Below, one piece after another: positions 26,103 through 34,671 of a DNA stretch of 56,980 nucleotides. The DNA is taken from assembly GCF_016429065.1 (NCBI RefSeq), contig NZ_JAELTX010000012.1, forward strand, positions 1-56,980, in the 5' to 3' direction. The stretch's first letter is position 1; the number at the start of each line of letters is the position of its first letter. The position numbers were made by a program, and so were the translations under genes. Source of the stretch: Pedobacter sp. ASV17 (GTDB lineage Bacteria; Bacteroidota; Bacteroidia; Sphingobacteriales; Sphingobacteriaceae). A model generated the notes under the pieces. It searched no databases. It saw only the letters and a list, made by a program, of their open reading frames with translations, and was not told where the DNA came from.

Positions 26103-26729
26103 ATGGCGAAGAATTTTATTTCAAACTCTAAGGAATCCATTAGGATGTTTAAGAGCGACTTGCTAGAGCCGCTTTCGAAAGTAAAGTATTATGTGCCCCT
26201 ACTTATTTATGTGCCCTTGATTTTTTTCTTGGCATGGAAAGCACTATTTGATGTTAACACACCTGTATTAGAATTTTTCGGCTGGCTTGCTTTTGGCCTT
26301 TTCATCTGGACCATTACAGAGTATATATTACACCGCTGGATTTTCCATTTTTATCCAAGCAGTAAATGGGGCAAACGTATCCATTTTATTTTCCATGGGG
26401 TACACCACGACTATCCTAATGATGCCAACCGTTTGGTAATGCCACCATCGGCAAGTATCCCATTGGCTTTAGGTTTTTACTTACTGTTTGATTGGCTATT
26501 GCCAGAAGCTAAAGTATATTCCTTTTTTATTGGTTTCATTGGCGGCTATTTATTTTATGATATGGTGCATTATGCGCTTCACCATGCCAATTTCAAAAGT
26601 GGCTTTTGGAAAACATTAAAACATCACCACATGTTACATCATTATCAGGATGCTTCTAAAGGTTTTGGGGTAAGCTGGATGTTTTGGGATGGAATATTCA
26701 GATCGGGATTTGAAAAGAAAAACGACTAA
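26103..26729 (+). CDS. Fatty acid hydroxylase superfamily protein, FA2H/Scs7-like
   Basis: 208 residues, membrane-bound di-iron hydroxylase. The histidine clusters are complete: HRWIFH (77-82), HGVHHDYPND (98-107), HYALHH (157-161 region) and HHHMLHHYQDASKGFGVS (174-191). The last motif and the HHDYPND box resemble eukaryotic and fungal sphingolipid fatty acid 2-hydroxylases more than sterol desaturases. Predicted role: adding an alpha-hydroxyl group to the ceramide N-acyl chain. It lies four bases after the CDP-alcohol transferase fusion gene. Exact site of hydroxylation is inferred; long-chain-base hydroxylation is an alternative. Confidence 0.82.
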   Translation: MAKNFISNSKESIRMFKSDLLEPLSKVKYYVPLLIYVPLIFFLAWKALFDVNTPVLEFFGWLAFGLFIWTITEYILHRWIFHFYPSSKWGKRIHFIFHGVHHDYPNDANRLVMPPSASIPLALGFYLLFDWLLPEAKVYSFFIGFIGGYLFYDMVHYALHHANFKSGFWKTLKHHHMLHHYQDASKGFGVSWMFWDGIFRSGFEKKND

Positions 26730-26734
26730 CAAAA

Positions 26735-26771
26735 CCCTCTCTGGCTACGCCATCTCTCCCAAAGGGAGAGA
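26735..26771. repeat. CTCT-family palindromic repeat copy 1, part of a larger inverted repeat
   Basis: CCCTCTCTGGCTACGCCATC then TCTCCCAAAGGGAGAGA. The reverse complement matches 47943-47979 with about three differences. It pairs with a GGCAGAGAGGG arm ending at 26892, so the full inverted repeat covers about 26735-26892. Confidence 0.75.
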
Positions 26772-26939
26772 ATTATAAAGTTCCATAAACATATCGATAC
26801 TATCTCCCTTTGGGAGAACCGAAGCGTAGCAAGCTCATTGATACCGAAATAAAATAGATAACTATCAATAGATGCCCAACGGGCAGAGAGGGAATAGCAA
26901 GCCTTAATAAAACAAAAATGAATAAACTTTAGCCTTTTT

Positions 26940-27017
26940 GTCATTGCGAGGCACGAAGCAATCTTACAACGGTTTACAATACAATTAATTTGAGATTGCT
27001 TCATGCCTCGCAATGAC
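26940..27017. repeat. REP-like inverted repeat before the inositolphosphotransferase gene
   Basis: Arms of 25 bases (26940-26964 and 26993-27017) pair with one mismatch; the arm core is TTGCGAGGCACGAAGCAATC. The right arm contains an in-frame ATG at 27013 of the next gene. Same family as 8552-8624. Confidence 0.85.
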
Positions 27018-27036
27018 GGCATTTAATAGAAAAATA

Positions 27037-27978
27037 ATGACATCAGATATTCCTTCTGAGGAAACAAAAAGAAATTTAAAAAAAGACCTGCCATTAACGC
27101 TCGGCATTTCGGTACTTTACCTGATTATCTCGTACTTTTTAGTGGGTTACAAAACTGACCAACTGGTTTTAATTGGGATTTTTAACACCTTATATTACTT
27201 AACGGCCACTACCCGAAAATTCATCATAGGCTTTTCCATTTTCATTGTATACTGGATTATCTATGATTACATGAAGGCCTTCCCAAATTACAATTACAAC
27301 CCCGTACATATTGCCGACCTTTATCATTTTGAAAAGAGCGTTTTTGGCATAGAGCAAGGTAAATTAGTGCTTACCCCAAATGAATATTGGTTATTGCACA
27401 CCCATTCATTTTTAGATGTACTTACAGGTTTTTTCTACCTCATGTGGATTCCTGTTCCATTGGCTTTTGCCGCCTATCTGTTCTTCACCAATAAAAAACA
27501 TTTTTTATACTTCCTGCTTACTTTTGTTTGGGCAAATTTATTGGGTTTTGTGGTTTACTACCTCTACCCTGCTGCCCCGCCTTGGTACGTACAACAACAC
27601 GGTTTCGACTTTATTGCTGGAACTCCTGGAAATACCGCAGGTTTAGCTCGTTTCGACCATTTCTTTAACATCGAACTGTTCAAGTCCATTTACGCCAAAG
27701 GCTCAAACGTGTTTGCGGCCATGCCTTCATTACATTCCGCTTATCCGCTCATTGTGGTTTACTATGCCTTTAAGGGCAAGTTCAAAAAGGCGAACATCTT
27801 TTTTGTGATGGTGATGGTGGGAATATGGTTTGCTGCCGTTTACACCAGTCACCATTATTTGGCTGATGTATTGGCGGGCATTACCACTGCCCTTGTAGGT
27901 ATATTTTCATTTAACTGGTTAAAAGAACGAAAACCATTAGCTAACTTTATTGAGCGCATGTTAAAACTTATTTCCTAA
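27037..27978 (+). CDS. PAP2/Aur1-type inositolphosphotransferase, candidate inositol phosphorylceramide synthase
   Basis: 313 residues from the ATG at 27037; an ATG eight codons earlier lies in a repeat arm and is rejected. About six membrane helices. The C-terminal half carries PAP2_3 motifs: YYLYPAAPPWYVQQHG, then NVFAAMPSLHSAYPLIVVYYAF (first catalytic histidine) and YTSHHYLADVLAGITTAL (second histidine and aspartate). This is the signature of Aur1/Ipt1-like enzymes that transfer phosphoinositol from phosphatidylinositol to ceramide. With a MIPS, a CDP-alcohol transferase and a ceramide set nearby, IPC synthase is the best call; a general PAP2 phosphatase is the alternative. Its stop overlaps the next start (TAATG). 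Confidence 0.82.
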   Translation: MTSDIPSEETKRNLKKDLPLTLGISVLYLIISYFLVGYKTDQLVLIGIFNTLYYLTATTRKFIIGFSIFIVYWIIYDYMKAFPNYNYNPVHIADLYHFEKSVFGIEQGKLVLTPNEYWLLHTHSFLDVLTGFFYLMWIPVPLAFAAYLFFTNKKHFLYFLLTFVWANLLGFVVYYLYPAAPPWYVQQHGFDFIAGTPGNTAGLARFDHFFNIELFKSIYAKGSNVFAAMPSLHSAYPLIVVYYAFKGKFKKANIFFVMVMVGIWFAAVYTSHHYLADVLAGITTALVGIFSFNWLKERKPLANFIERMLKLIS

Positions 27979-28412
27979 TGGAGATTATTCAGCTCGATAC
28001 CGTTACCGAAAGCCAAGCGCTGGAAATTCACGACCTAAGCCTTCAACTGGGCTATGAAAATGAACCACAACTGCTATTTACGCGGCTACAACAAATAGTG
28101 GTGTTAAAAGACCATGCTGTTTTTGCAGCTCAATTGGATGGAAAAATAGTTGGCTGGTTACATTGTTTGGTTTGCCTTAGAGTGGAGAGCCCACTGTTTG
28201 TAGAAGTAGCGGGTTTAGTGGTGGATGAAAACGTTAGAGGCCAGCAAATTGGCAAAAAGCTTATTGAAACCAGTAAGCATTGGAGCCGTCATCAAGGTAT
28301 CCACCTCATGCGTATTCGCTGCAATGTGGTTCGTACTGAAAGTCATCAATTTTACCAAGCACTGGGTTTCATCAGCAACAAAGCACAAAAGGTATTTGAG
28401 ATGACTCTATAA
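27978..28412 (+). CDS. GNAT family N-acetyltransferase
   Basis: 144 residues. The acetyl-CoA-binding motif A is LFVEVAGLVVDENVRGQQIGKKLIETSKHW, and motif B is RIRCNVVRTESHQFYQALGFISNKAQKVFEM. The gene overlaps the inositolphosphotransferase stop by one base, so it is translated from the same message. It is small and unlike the large acyltransferase at 17447. Substrate unknown; association with the lipid cluster may only reflect operon placement. Confidence 0.85.
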   Translation: MEIIQLDTVTESQALEIHDLSLQLGYENEPQLLFTRLQQIVVLKDHAVFAAQLDGKIVGWLHCLVCLRVESPLFVEVAGLVVDENVRGQQIGKKLIETSKHWSRHQGIHLMRIRCNVVRTESHQFYQALGFISNKAQKVFEMTL

Positions 28413-28577
28413 GTTTCGTTCACCATCACAAACAAAAACTTTTCCCCCTAAATATCAAATCATTACAAAGTAATTTATTTTGATTTAGTTGATTTTCCTC
28501 ACTTAATTTCTTGGCACATTCAAGGAATAATTCTTTATATTTATCAAGTAATTCCCAAACAAACGAAGAACCTCTTT

Positions 28578-30647
28578 ATGATGCCTAGCGCCGCTAAAAA
28601 ACAACATTTGCTGTTTTGCATGCTCATGCTTTTTATTGGCGTTACGGTAAAGGCACAAACTTCCAAAATTGACGACTTACTTGCCCAGTGGGACAAAAAC
28701 AGCCCTGATACTACTCAAATCAAAATTTTGAGGAAGCTATCTGCTGCTTATACTTCGGTAGATCCGCTTAAAAAGTTCTATTACGCGAACCAATATCTAC
28801 AGTTAGCAAAGAAAAACAATATCGATTCTTCTATCTCAAATGCCTATTTGGATATGGGAATTGCTTACGCGGTAAGAAGTCAATTAGATAGTGGCTTATA
28901 TTATTTCAAGTTAGGTCACGAAATTGCCAAAGAAAGCAACTACCTCGCGGGCATTGCTAGAGGCTATGTGAACATGGGCTTTATTCTGGACCGTCAGGAC
29001 AAGAAAAAAGAGTCGGTAAAGCATTACGAAGAATCACTAAAAATCTACAGGAAGCTCAATAACAGGAAAGGCATTAACCAATGTATCATGAACTTGGGCT
29101 CGCTTTATTTTGATTTGGGCGAATACAAAACAGCCGATGCCTATTTTCATCAGGTATTAGATAACGTAAGGGAAACGCCAAATGACCAAGCAGGTTTGGC
29201 CAATGCGCTCTTTTCATTGGGCAATTCGAACAGAAAGCTTGGCAACCAGCAAAAATCGTTGGAATATTTTCGCCAAAGTTTAGCCATTCGCGAAAAAATA
29301 GGTGACTTAAACGGCATTGCCCTTAGTAATTGGGGCATTGGTTTGGTAATGAACAACACCAACAAATTTGAGCAGGCCTTAGTTCACTTAAATGTTGCGC
29401 TTGACAATAATCGTAAAACGAAAAACGTGTATCAAGAGGCCATTGTTCTGATGTCTATTTCTCACGCCTATTTGCATCTGGAGAACTATAAAAAAGCGGA
29501 AGAAAACATCAAGCTAGCCTTAGAAAAAGCTAGAGAAGCTGATTCGAAAACCTTAGTAGTACAGGCACTTGAAAATCTGGTAAAGATAGAAGCTGCACAG
29601 AAAAAATTCGACCTGGCCTTAAAACATCAGGCCGATTATATGGCCATCAATGATAGTCTAAATAACTCTAGAACCAAAAAAGAAGTTATTTTAAGTGATT
29701 TAAACAGGGTAAATACCGACAACAAAAACCTGGAAGAGCATAATCAGAAAATTTCTGAAAGAATCACTGATTACGCCATCGTCATTGTCATTGTTACCGT
29801 TTTACTACTGGTGGTCGGCATCTTACTTTTAATGTACTATAAACGTAACTCGGAAAATAAAAATGCCAATGTTTTATTGCAAAAACAGAAACAGGAAATT
29901 GCCGAAGTAAACGAAGAACTAAAAACCCAAATGGAAATTATCAACGCCCAAAATGTGGAGCTTGAAAAACTCAATAGGGTAAAAAATAAATTCTTCTCTA
30001 TTGTTTCACACGATTTAAGGGCACCCATTAATTCCTTAAAAAGTTTATTTGAAATGTACCGTGATGGTATTTTGAATAAGGGAGAACTTGAAGGCCTACT
30101 GAACAGATTGGAAGATACCATTTACAATACCGCTTCTTTCTTAGACAACCTTTTGGAATGGTCAAAAAGCCAATTGGAAGGCATTACGGTAAACCCTATT
30201 CAAGTAGAACTTCATCAAATTGTAGCGCACAACATCAAACTGATGGATTCCCACATCAGGACAAAGTTTATAAAGGTGCAAAACAACGTACCAGCTGATG
30301 CTTTGGCCTTTGTGGATTTGAACATGATTCATGTGGTCATCAGAAATTTGCTCTCCAACGCCATTAAGTTTTGTAAAGCCAATGATGAAGTGATTTTTGA
30401 AGCTTGGGTAGAAAATGAAAATATCATTTGCACCATCCGTGATACTGGGCCTGGCATTAGCGACATTGACCTTGAGAATTTATTCAATTTGGCCCACACT
30501 CCAAATACGGGTACAGCTGGCGAAAAAGGCTACCATATCGGATTAATTTTATGCCAGGATATGATGGCGCAAAACCATGGCAGCTTAAAAGTAGATAGCC
30601 AATTGGGCAAAGGCACTACATTTTTTATTACGTTGCCTAGCGAGTAA
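28578..30647 (+). CDS. TPR-containing membrane sensor histidine kinase
   Basis: 689 residues. Signal peptide (ends VKAQ near residue 27), then at least six tetratricopeptide repeats up to about 360 (for example AGIARGYVNMGFILDRQDKKKESVKHYEESLKIY and GLANALFSLGNSNRKLGNQQKSLEYFRQSLAI). One transmembrane helix (about 400-420, IVIVIVTVLLLVVGILLLMYY) and a coiled coil lead to HisKA (FFSIVSHDLRAPINSLKSLF, phospho-accepting His) and HATPase (NLLSNAIKFCK, DTGPGISD, GYHIGLILCQDMM). No receiver domain and no adjacent response regulator, so its partner is elsewhere. TPR sensor kinases are common in Bacteroidota. Signal unknown. Confidence 0.92.
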   Translation: MMPSAAKKQHLLFCMLMLFIGVTVKAQTSKIDDLLAQWDKNSPDTTQIKILRKLSAAYTSVDPLKKFYYANQYLQLAKKNNIDSSISNAYLDMGIAYAVRSQLDSGLYYFKLGHEIAKESNYLAGIARGYVNMGFILDRQDKKKESVKHYEESLKIYRKLNNRKGINQCIMNLGSLYFDLGEYKTADAYFHQVLDNVRETPNDQAGLANALFSLGNSNRKLGNQQKSLEYFRQSLAIREKIGDLNGIALSNWGIGLVMNNTNKFEQALVHLNVALDNNRKTKNVYQEAIVLMSISHAYLHLENYKKAEENIKLALEKAREADSKTLVVQALENLVKIEAAQKKFDLALKHQADYMAINDSLNNSRTKKEVILSDLNRVNTDNKNLEEHNQKISERITDYAIVIVIVTVLLLVVGILLLMYYKRNSENKNANVLLQKQKQEIAEVNEELKTQMEIINAQNVELEKLNRVKNKFFSIVSHDLRAPINSLKSLFEMYRDGILNKGELEGLLNRLEDTIYNTASFLDNLLEWSKSQLEGITVNPIQVELHQIVAHNIKLMDSHIRTKFIKVQNNVPADALAFVDLNMIHVVIRNLLSNAIKFCKANDEVIFEAWVENENIICTIRDTGPGISDIDLENLFNLAHTPNTGTAGEKGYHIGLILCQDMMAQNHGSLKVDSQLGKGTTFFITLPSE

Positions 30648-30827
30648 AAAAAAACAAATTCCAATAATCAAATTTCAATTAGCAGATTGCAAAACGACTG
30701 TATTTGCAATATTTTACTTATTTCAATGTAGAATATCCCTCATCTACGCTATAATCTTTAACTATATTGAACTATTTTTGATTGTATCGATGAAAAATTT
30801 GTCATCGCTCTACTTCAAACCATTACT

Positions 30828-32138
30828 ATGAAAAATCATTTTATAGCTTTTATATCAGTATTATTCTTATCAGTAAGCGGATGTTCAAATGCGGAAACTG
30901 ACGAAGAACTGCTAGCATTAGACCAAGAGAGGCTAACAGAAAACTTAAACTACGACAAAATCACATTTTACAAGTTTGCCAAAATTGCTATGAGATTTTC
31001 AGCGGTGCAAGATACTACCAAAGCTGAATATCAGAAATTTGGTAAGCATTTGAATAAAGTGGTAAACTCCTTAAGTAATGTTAACACAGATTCTGGCAAA
31101 CATATTTCTGCCATAGAAGCGCTAATGCTATATAAAGATTATCGGGCTGTGAAGGGTTTTGTAAAAGAAACTGATGAAGATATTTTCCCAACCTTAACCG
31201 AAGGAATAAATAGAGTTTATGGCGACACCAAACAGAAATTTACGCTATTAGCTGGCGATGAAAAAACCCAAGCTCAAAACATTGAGCACGCCATTTTAAG
31301 TATGATTGTTTTGGCTACCAGAGATTTGGGGCAGCCATTTGCGCTATATGAATGCTCGAAAACTCAACCCGAGCTTTTACCTGACCACGAAACGAAAACA
31401 TTATTGGAATTTGTAAGGGGTTTTCTGTTTTTCAGCAACAATTTATTCTATTTATCTGAAGATGGACTTTCTAGAAATATTAAATGGTTAGATAAAAATG
31501 AGAAGGTTCCACTGCCCTACACTAAAGCATTTTTTGGTTGGCAAAACTTAAGCGATAGTCAAACGCATACCGCTTTCCATGGCATGAATTATTTATTTAG
31601 AGGTTTCGATAGGCTGAGAATGGAAAGAAAAGTAGATGAAGAAAGGGCTTTGGACGATTTTGAAAAATTCTTGGAAGACACTAAAAAACTGGGGCTTGAA
31701 ACTGAATTGACGTTAGCGGTAGAAAGCTATTTATATCTGAAACGTGAAGATAAAACTAAAGCCATTGCTACATTAACAAAGCTAAAGAAAAGCCCGTTAT
31801 TGTGTAACAGTGAACGCGAAGCTTTAGAAAAAACCATTGATTACGTAAATAACCGAGAAGCTGATAAGGCACTGAACAGTGTTTACGACAAAGTTTTTTT
31901 GAGCAAAATTGCGACTAAGTATATGTTTTCTATTTTGATGAAGGTAGATTGGGAGCGAGTGCTTAGAGAAAATAATGTTCCGCATACCAAAGAAATGTTT
32001 GCTACTGTACGCAAAGTTCAGCAAATTTCTAGTTCAGTGGACAGTTATGCTGACGATAAGAATATAGAAAAGGGTAAAACTGAATTGAAGAAAAAAGGAA
32101 GTGAGCTTTTAAATGGAGCAAAGGGGTTGTTTAAATAA
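30828..32138 (+). CDS. Lipoprotein, hypothetical
   Basis: 436 residues. Lipoprotein signal MKNHFIAFISVLFLSVSGC with lipobox VSGC at Cys19. The mature part is largely helical and rich in lysine and glutamate, with a stretch KDYRAVKGFVKETDEDIFPTLTEGINRVYGDTKQKFTLLAGDEKTQAQNIEHAI and a long C-terminal run ending ELKKKGSELLNGAKGLFK. No recognised family or catalytic motif. It follows the histidine kinase by 180 bases on the same strand; whether they are linked cannot be said. Confidence 0.8.
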   Translation: MKNHFIAFISVLFLSVSGCSNAETDEELLALDQERLTENLNYDKITFYKFAKIAMRFSAVQDTTKAEYQKFGKHLNKVVNSLSNVNTDSGKHISAIEALMLYKDYRAVKGFVKETDEDIFPTLTEGINRVYGDTKQKFTLLAGDEKTQAQNIEHAILSMIVLATRDLGQPFALYECSKTQPELLPDHETKTLLEFVRGFLFFSNNLFYLSEDGLSRNIKWLDKNEKVPLPYTKAFFGWQNLSDSQTHTAFHGMNYLFRGFDRLRMERKVDEERALDDFEKFLEDTKKLGLETELTLAVESYLYLKREDKTKAIATLTKLKKSPLLCNSEREALEKTIDYVNNREADKALNSVYDKVFLSKIATKYMFSILMKVDWERVLRENNVPHTKEMFATVRKVQQISSSVDSYADDKNIEKGKTELKKKGSELLNGAKGLFK

Positions 32139-32423
32139 CTTTTGTTATGGGTTGTTCTCAGTGAATTACAATTAGTATCGGATTACGAATTTGCTAGGAC
32201 TTTTTGCCTATTTGCACAGGCTTTGTTTTCTAAACCTTATTGAAGCGACATACTTTTTGGTTTTACAAAACCAAAAAGATATAGCTGAAAGAAGGACTAA
32301 CACTAATGTAGGCTGTAACTTGCTTTTCAAATCCAAAGAACTAAAAAACGCACTACTAACTAATTATCCAAAACATTACAACCTTCCAACATTTCAAGGT
32401 TACAACAATTAATAAAGATTGTT
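32139..32423. other. Intergenic upstream of lipA
   Basis: No convincing gene. A 73-codon ORF (32191-32412) lacks any family resemblance or sensible upstream signals and stops just before the lipA promoter. GACATACTTTTTGGTTTTAC followed by AAAACCAAAAAG near 32258 gives a TTTTGGTTTTACAAAACCAAAA hairpin-like palindrome that could terminate the lipoprotein gene. Confidence 0.45.
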
Positions 32424-32431
32424 TAACTTTG
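32424..32431 (+). promoter_or_regulatory. -7 element of lipA, directly at the start codon
   Basis: TAACTTTG fits TAnnTTTG; its last base is five bases before the first base of the ATG at 32436, the same spacing as in ribH, implying a leaderless message. Confidence 0.6.
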
Positions 32432-32435
32432 TATT

Positions 32436-33329
32436 ATGATTGAACTTCCAGTTGTAGCGCCAGTTACCGAAAAAGCACGTAAACCTGATTGGCTAAGGGT
32501 GAAATTACCTGTGGGTAAAGAATATGCACAAGTAAGAAGTTTAGTGGATACGCATAAGCTGCACACCATTTGCGAAAGCGGTAATTGTCCGAATATGGGC
32601 GAGTGCTGGGGTGCAGGTACAGCTACCTTCATGATTTTGGGTAACATTTGTACCCGTTCATGTTCTTTTTGTGCGGTAGCAACAGGCCGTCCTTTGGCGG
32701 TGGATACCGATGAACCTAACCGAGTGGCCAATTCGGTGAAATTAATGGGTGTAAAACATTGCGTAATTACTTCGGTTGACCGTGATGACTTAAAAGATGG
32801 CGGCTCAATTATTTGGGCAGAAACCTTACAAGCCATCAGACGCGAAAGCCCAATCACTACCCTAGAAACTTTAATCCCCGACTTTAAAGGTCAATGGGAT
32901 AATCTATACAGAGTTTTAGAAGAAAGACCTGAAGTGGTTTCCCACAACATGGAAACGGTTAGACGTTTGACCAGACAGGTTCGTATTCAAGCGAAGTACG
33001 ACAGAAGCTTGGAATGCCTTAAAAGAATTTCGGAATTTGGTTTACGTACTAAAACTGGCATCATGCTAGGTTTAGGCGAAACGGAGGAAGATGTTTTTGA
33101 AGCCATGGACGACTTGGTTGCCAATGGTGTACATATCTTAACTTTAGGTCAGTACTTACAACCTACCAAAGCTCACCATCCAGTTCTTGATTGGATTCAC
33201 CCAGATCAATTTGCTAAATACAAAGAAGTAGGTTTGGCAAAAGGTTTGAAATATGTGGAAAGTGGTCCGTTGGTACGTTCTTCTTATCACGCCGAAAAAC
33301 ACCTTTTTGATATTGAGGGGATAGTTTAG
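32436..33329 (+). CDS. lipA: Lipoyl synthase
   Basis: 297 residues. Radical SAM enzyme that inserts two sulfur atoms into octanoyl chains on lipoate-dependent proteins. Both iron-sulfur clusters are readable: the auxiliary cluster cysteines C46, C51 and C57 in [12 protein letters not shown], and the radical SAM cysteines C72, C76 and C79 in CTRSCSFC. The C-terminal serine ligand region is [12 protein letters not shown]. No lipB is adjacent. Confidence 0.97.
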   Translation: MIELPVVAPVTEKARKPDWLRVKLPVGKEYAQVRSLVDTHKLHTICESGNCPNMGECWGAGTATFMILGNICTRSCSFCAVATGRPLAVDTDEPNRVANSVKLMGVKHCVITSVDRDDLKDGGSIIWAETLQAIRRESPITTLETLIPDFKGQWDNLYRVLEERPEVVSHNMETVRRLTRQVRIQAKYDRSLECLKRISEFGLRTKTGIMLGLGETEEDVFEAMDDLVANGVHILTLGQYLQPTKAHHPVLDWIHPDQFAKYKEVGLAKGLKYVESGPLVRSSYHAEKHLFDIEGIV

Positions 33330-33531
33330 GAGTAAAGAACAAGGAGCAAGGAACAAGGAGTAAAGACCGTTTTGTTTAGGTCATTTTGCTGATATTATAG
33401 TTTATTCATAAAAACGAGTAAAGATTAAGGAGTAAGGAATAACTCTAACTTTTTAAGTCTAATAAGTCCTTTTAAAAAGGACGTAATAATTCTAGTTTGT
33501 TATTCCTACAGGCGAACCTCATTACGTTTAG
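33330..33531. other. Intergenic with short direct repeats
   Basis: Just after lipA, AAGGAGTAAAG / AAGGAGCAAGG-type 11-12 bp direct repeats occur about five times (33331-33365 and again 33415-33440). No gene is seen. Confidence 0.5.
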
Positions 33532-33563
33532 TTTTGAAAACTAAATAGTTATGCTTATATTTG
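33532..33563 (+). promoter_or_regulatory. Strong -33/-7 promoter of the DUF3800 leader and gene
   Basis: TTTTG (33532-33536), exactly 19 bases, then TATATTTG (33556-33563): the best consensus match seen in the window. Transcription would begin near 33568-33571, at the base of the leader structure. Confidence 0.82.
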
Positions 33564-33572
33564 TACATAATA

Positions 33573-33656
33573 GGCGGGTAAATCCTGAATAAAGAGTGAT
33601 AAGTGTCATAAGTGTATTCTAAATACACCTCTTTCAGGGACTGCCTTTTTTCTTTT
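33573..33656 (+). ncRNA. Structured leader RNA upstream of a DUF3800 gene
   Basis: The leader folds into a branched structure. P1 GGCGG (33573-33577) pairs with CTGCC (33641-33645). P2 CCTGA (33584-33588) pairs with TCAGG (33634-33638), followed by a three-base bulge and AAGAG (33592-33596) paired with CTCTT (33629-33633). Inside are a small TGAT-AAGT-GTCA hairpin (33597-33608) and a perfect 7-bp hairpin GTGTATT-CTA-AATACAC (33612-33628). P1 is followed at once by TTTTTTCTTTTT and then the ATG. Conserved RNA motifs named DUF3800-I and onwards are known upstream of DUF3800 genes; whether this is one of them was not tested. Confidence 0.6.
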
Positions 33657-33657
33657 T

Positions 33658-34314
33658 ATGGCAATCAATGTTTATTTAGATGAAAGTGGAGACTTAGGAT
33701 GGAAGTTTTCAGCACCTTTCAGAAAAGGTGGCTCAAGTAGATATATGACTATTGCTTTTGTTATTTGCCCTTCTGAAAAAAAGCATTTTCTTAAGCGTAT
33801 TGTTAGTAAGGTTTACACGAGGATTGAGGCAGCCCCTAGTACCGAGGTTAAAGGCAGTTCCTTAAATCTTTCAGACAAAGAGTTTGTAGCAAAGCAAACC
33901 GTAAACTTATTGCAAAAGCATCCCGATATTAAAATTGTATATATTACAGTTCAAAAAGAAAATGTAGAATTGCATATTCAATCTGACAAAAATTTAATTT
34001 ATAATTATATGATGAGGCTGGCTCTATTGAAAGAAGTTGACCAATTCCCAGTTATCAATTTAATTCGAGATAATAAATCAGTTAAAATTAAATCAGGGAA
34101 TACCTTGATAAATTATCTACAGACTGAACTTTACTTTTCTCACGGTTCTTCTGCAAAGCTAGTTGACATTCCTTCTGATAGTAAAGCTGTTCAAAATTTA
34201 GTTTTTATAGATTGGATTAATAATCTGATATGGGGACACTACGAGGATAAAAACTCTTCTCCTTATAACATATTACGAACACACATTCATTCTAATCAGT
34301 TATTTTTTAGATAA
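33658..34314 (+). CDS. DUF3800 domain protein
   Basis: 218 residues. The N-terminal acidic motif INVYLDESGDLGW (residues 3-15) and the TEVKGSSL stretch, with a C-terminal SDSKAVQNLVFIDWINNLIWGHYE, form the DUF3800 pattern; conserved acidic residues suggest an RNase H-like fold. Biological role is unknown. The gene stands alone between lipA and the pectin genes, has its own promoter, and is preceded by a structured leader. Solitary DUF3800 genes often sit in mobile or accessory regions, and the local AT content here is higher than in the neighbouring lipA. Confidence 0.88.
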   Translation: MAINVYLDESGDLGWKFSAPFRKGGSSRYMTIAFVICPSEKKHFLKRIVSKVYTRIEAAPSTEVKGSSLNLSDKEFVAKQTVNLLQKHPDIKIVYITVQKENVELHIQSDKNLIYNYMMRLALLKEVDQFPVINLIRDNKSVKIKSGNTLINYLQTELYFSHGSSAKLVDIPSDSKAVQNLVFIDWINNLIWGHYEDKNSSPYNILRTHIHSNQLFFR

Positions 34315-34560
34315 AATCTTTCTAGATTAACGTGAGGCGGGGTTAAGAAAATACTTTCTACGCATCATCATCAAACTTTTAGGTTAAAAAATCAGTTTTC
34401 TGCCACTATTTACTGTCCCGCCGATTGAAACCATTGTAGATAGGCTTGCTATGTGCCTGCCAAACGGGTTCCGTTTTTAGCAGAACGAAGCGGGTTTGCT
34501 AGGACTTCAGGTCATGAAACATTACAAACCCTTTATTCTAAACTCACCATAGATTCTATT
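34315..34560. other. Intergenic after the DUF3800 gene
   Basis: No gene seen. It contains a GTCCCGCCGATTG stretch and GCCAAACGGGTTCCGTTTTT ... GAACGAAGCGGGTTTGCTAGG, which resemble the GC-rich repeat near 53.95-54.05 kb and share TTTGCTAGGACTT with 32189. Confidence 0.45.
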
Positions 34561-34562
34561 CA

Positions 34563-34598
34563 CAAAAAAACACCCCTGACATTATCGCCAGAGGTGCT
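34563..34598 (-). terminator. Intrinsic terminator of the pectinesterase gene
   Basis: On the minus strand CACCTCTG, ten-base loop, CAGGGGTG then TTTTTTTG: 8-bp stem with one G-U pair and a seven-T run. Confidence 0.85.
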
Positions 34599-34671
34599 CC
34601 TTCGTTTGTTAATTTAGAATGGGATGAGACTTACTGTGGAAAAACCAAAACCAACAATAACAAGCCTCCAC

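Noticed and set aside
26726..27022. 98-codon minus-strand ORF
   Set aside because: Lies entirely across two inverted-repeat elements; the product is a translation of repeats.
32191..32412. 73-codon plus-strand ORF upstream of lipA
   Set aside because: No family resemblance, no promoter or ribosome site, and the composition looks intergenic; it crosses a palindrome and ends at the lipA promoter.
33573..33656. Simple Rho-independent terminator of lipA
   Set aside because: The structure lies downstream of a strong promoter and far (over 240 bases) from the lipA stop, so a DUF3800 leader explains it better.
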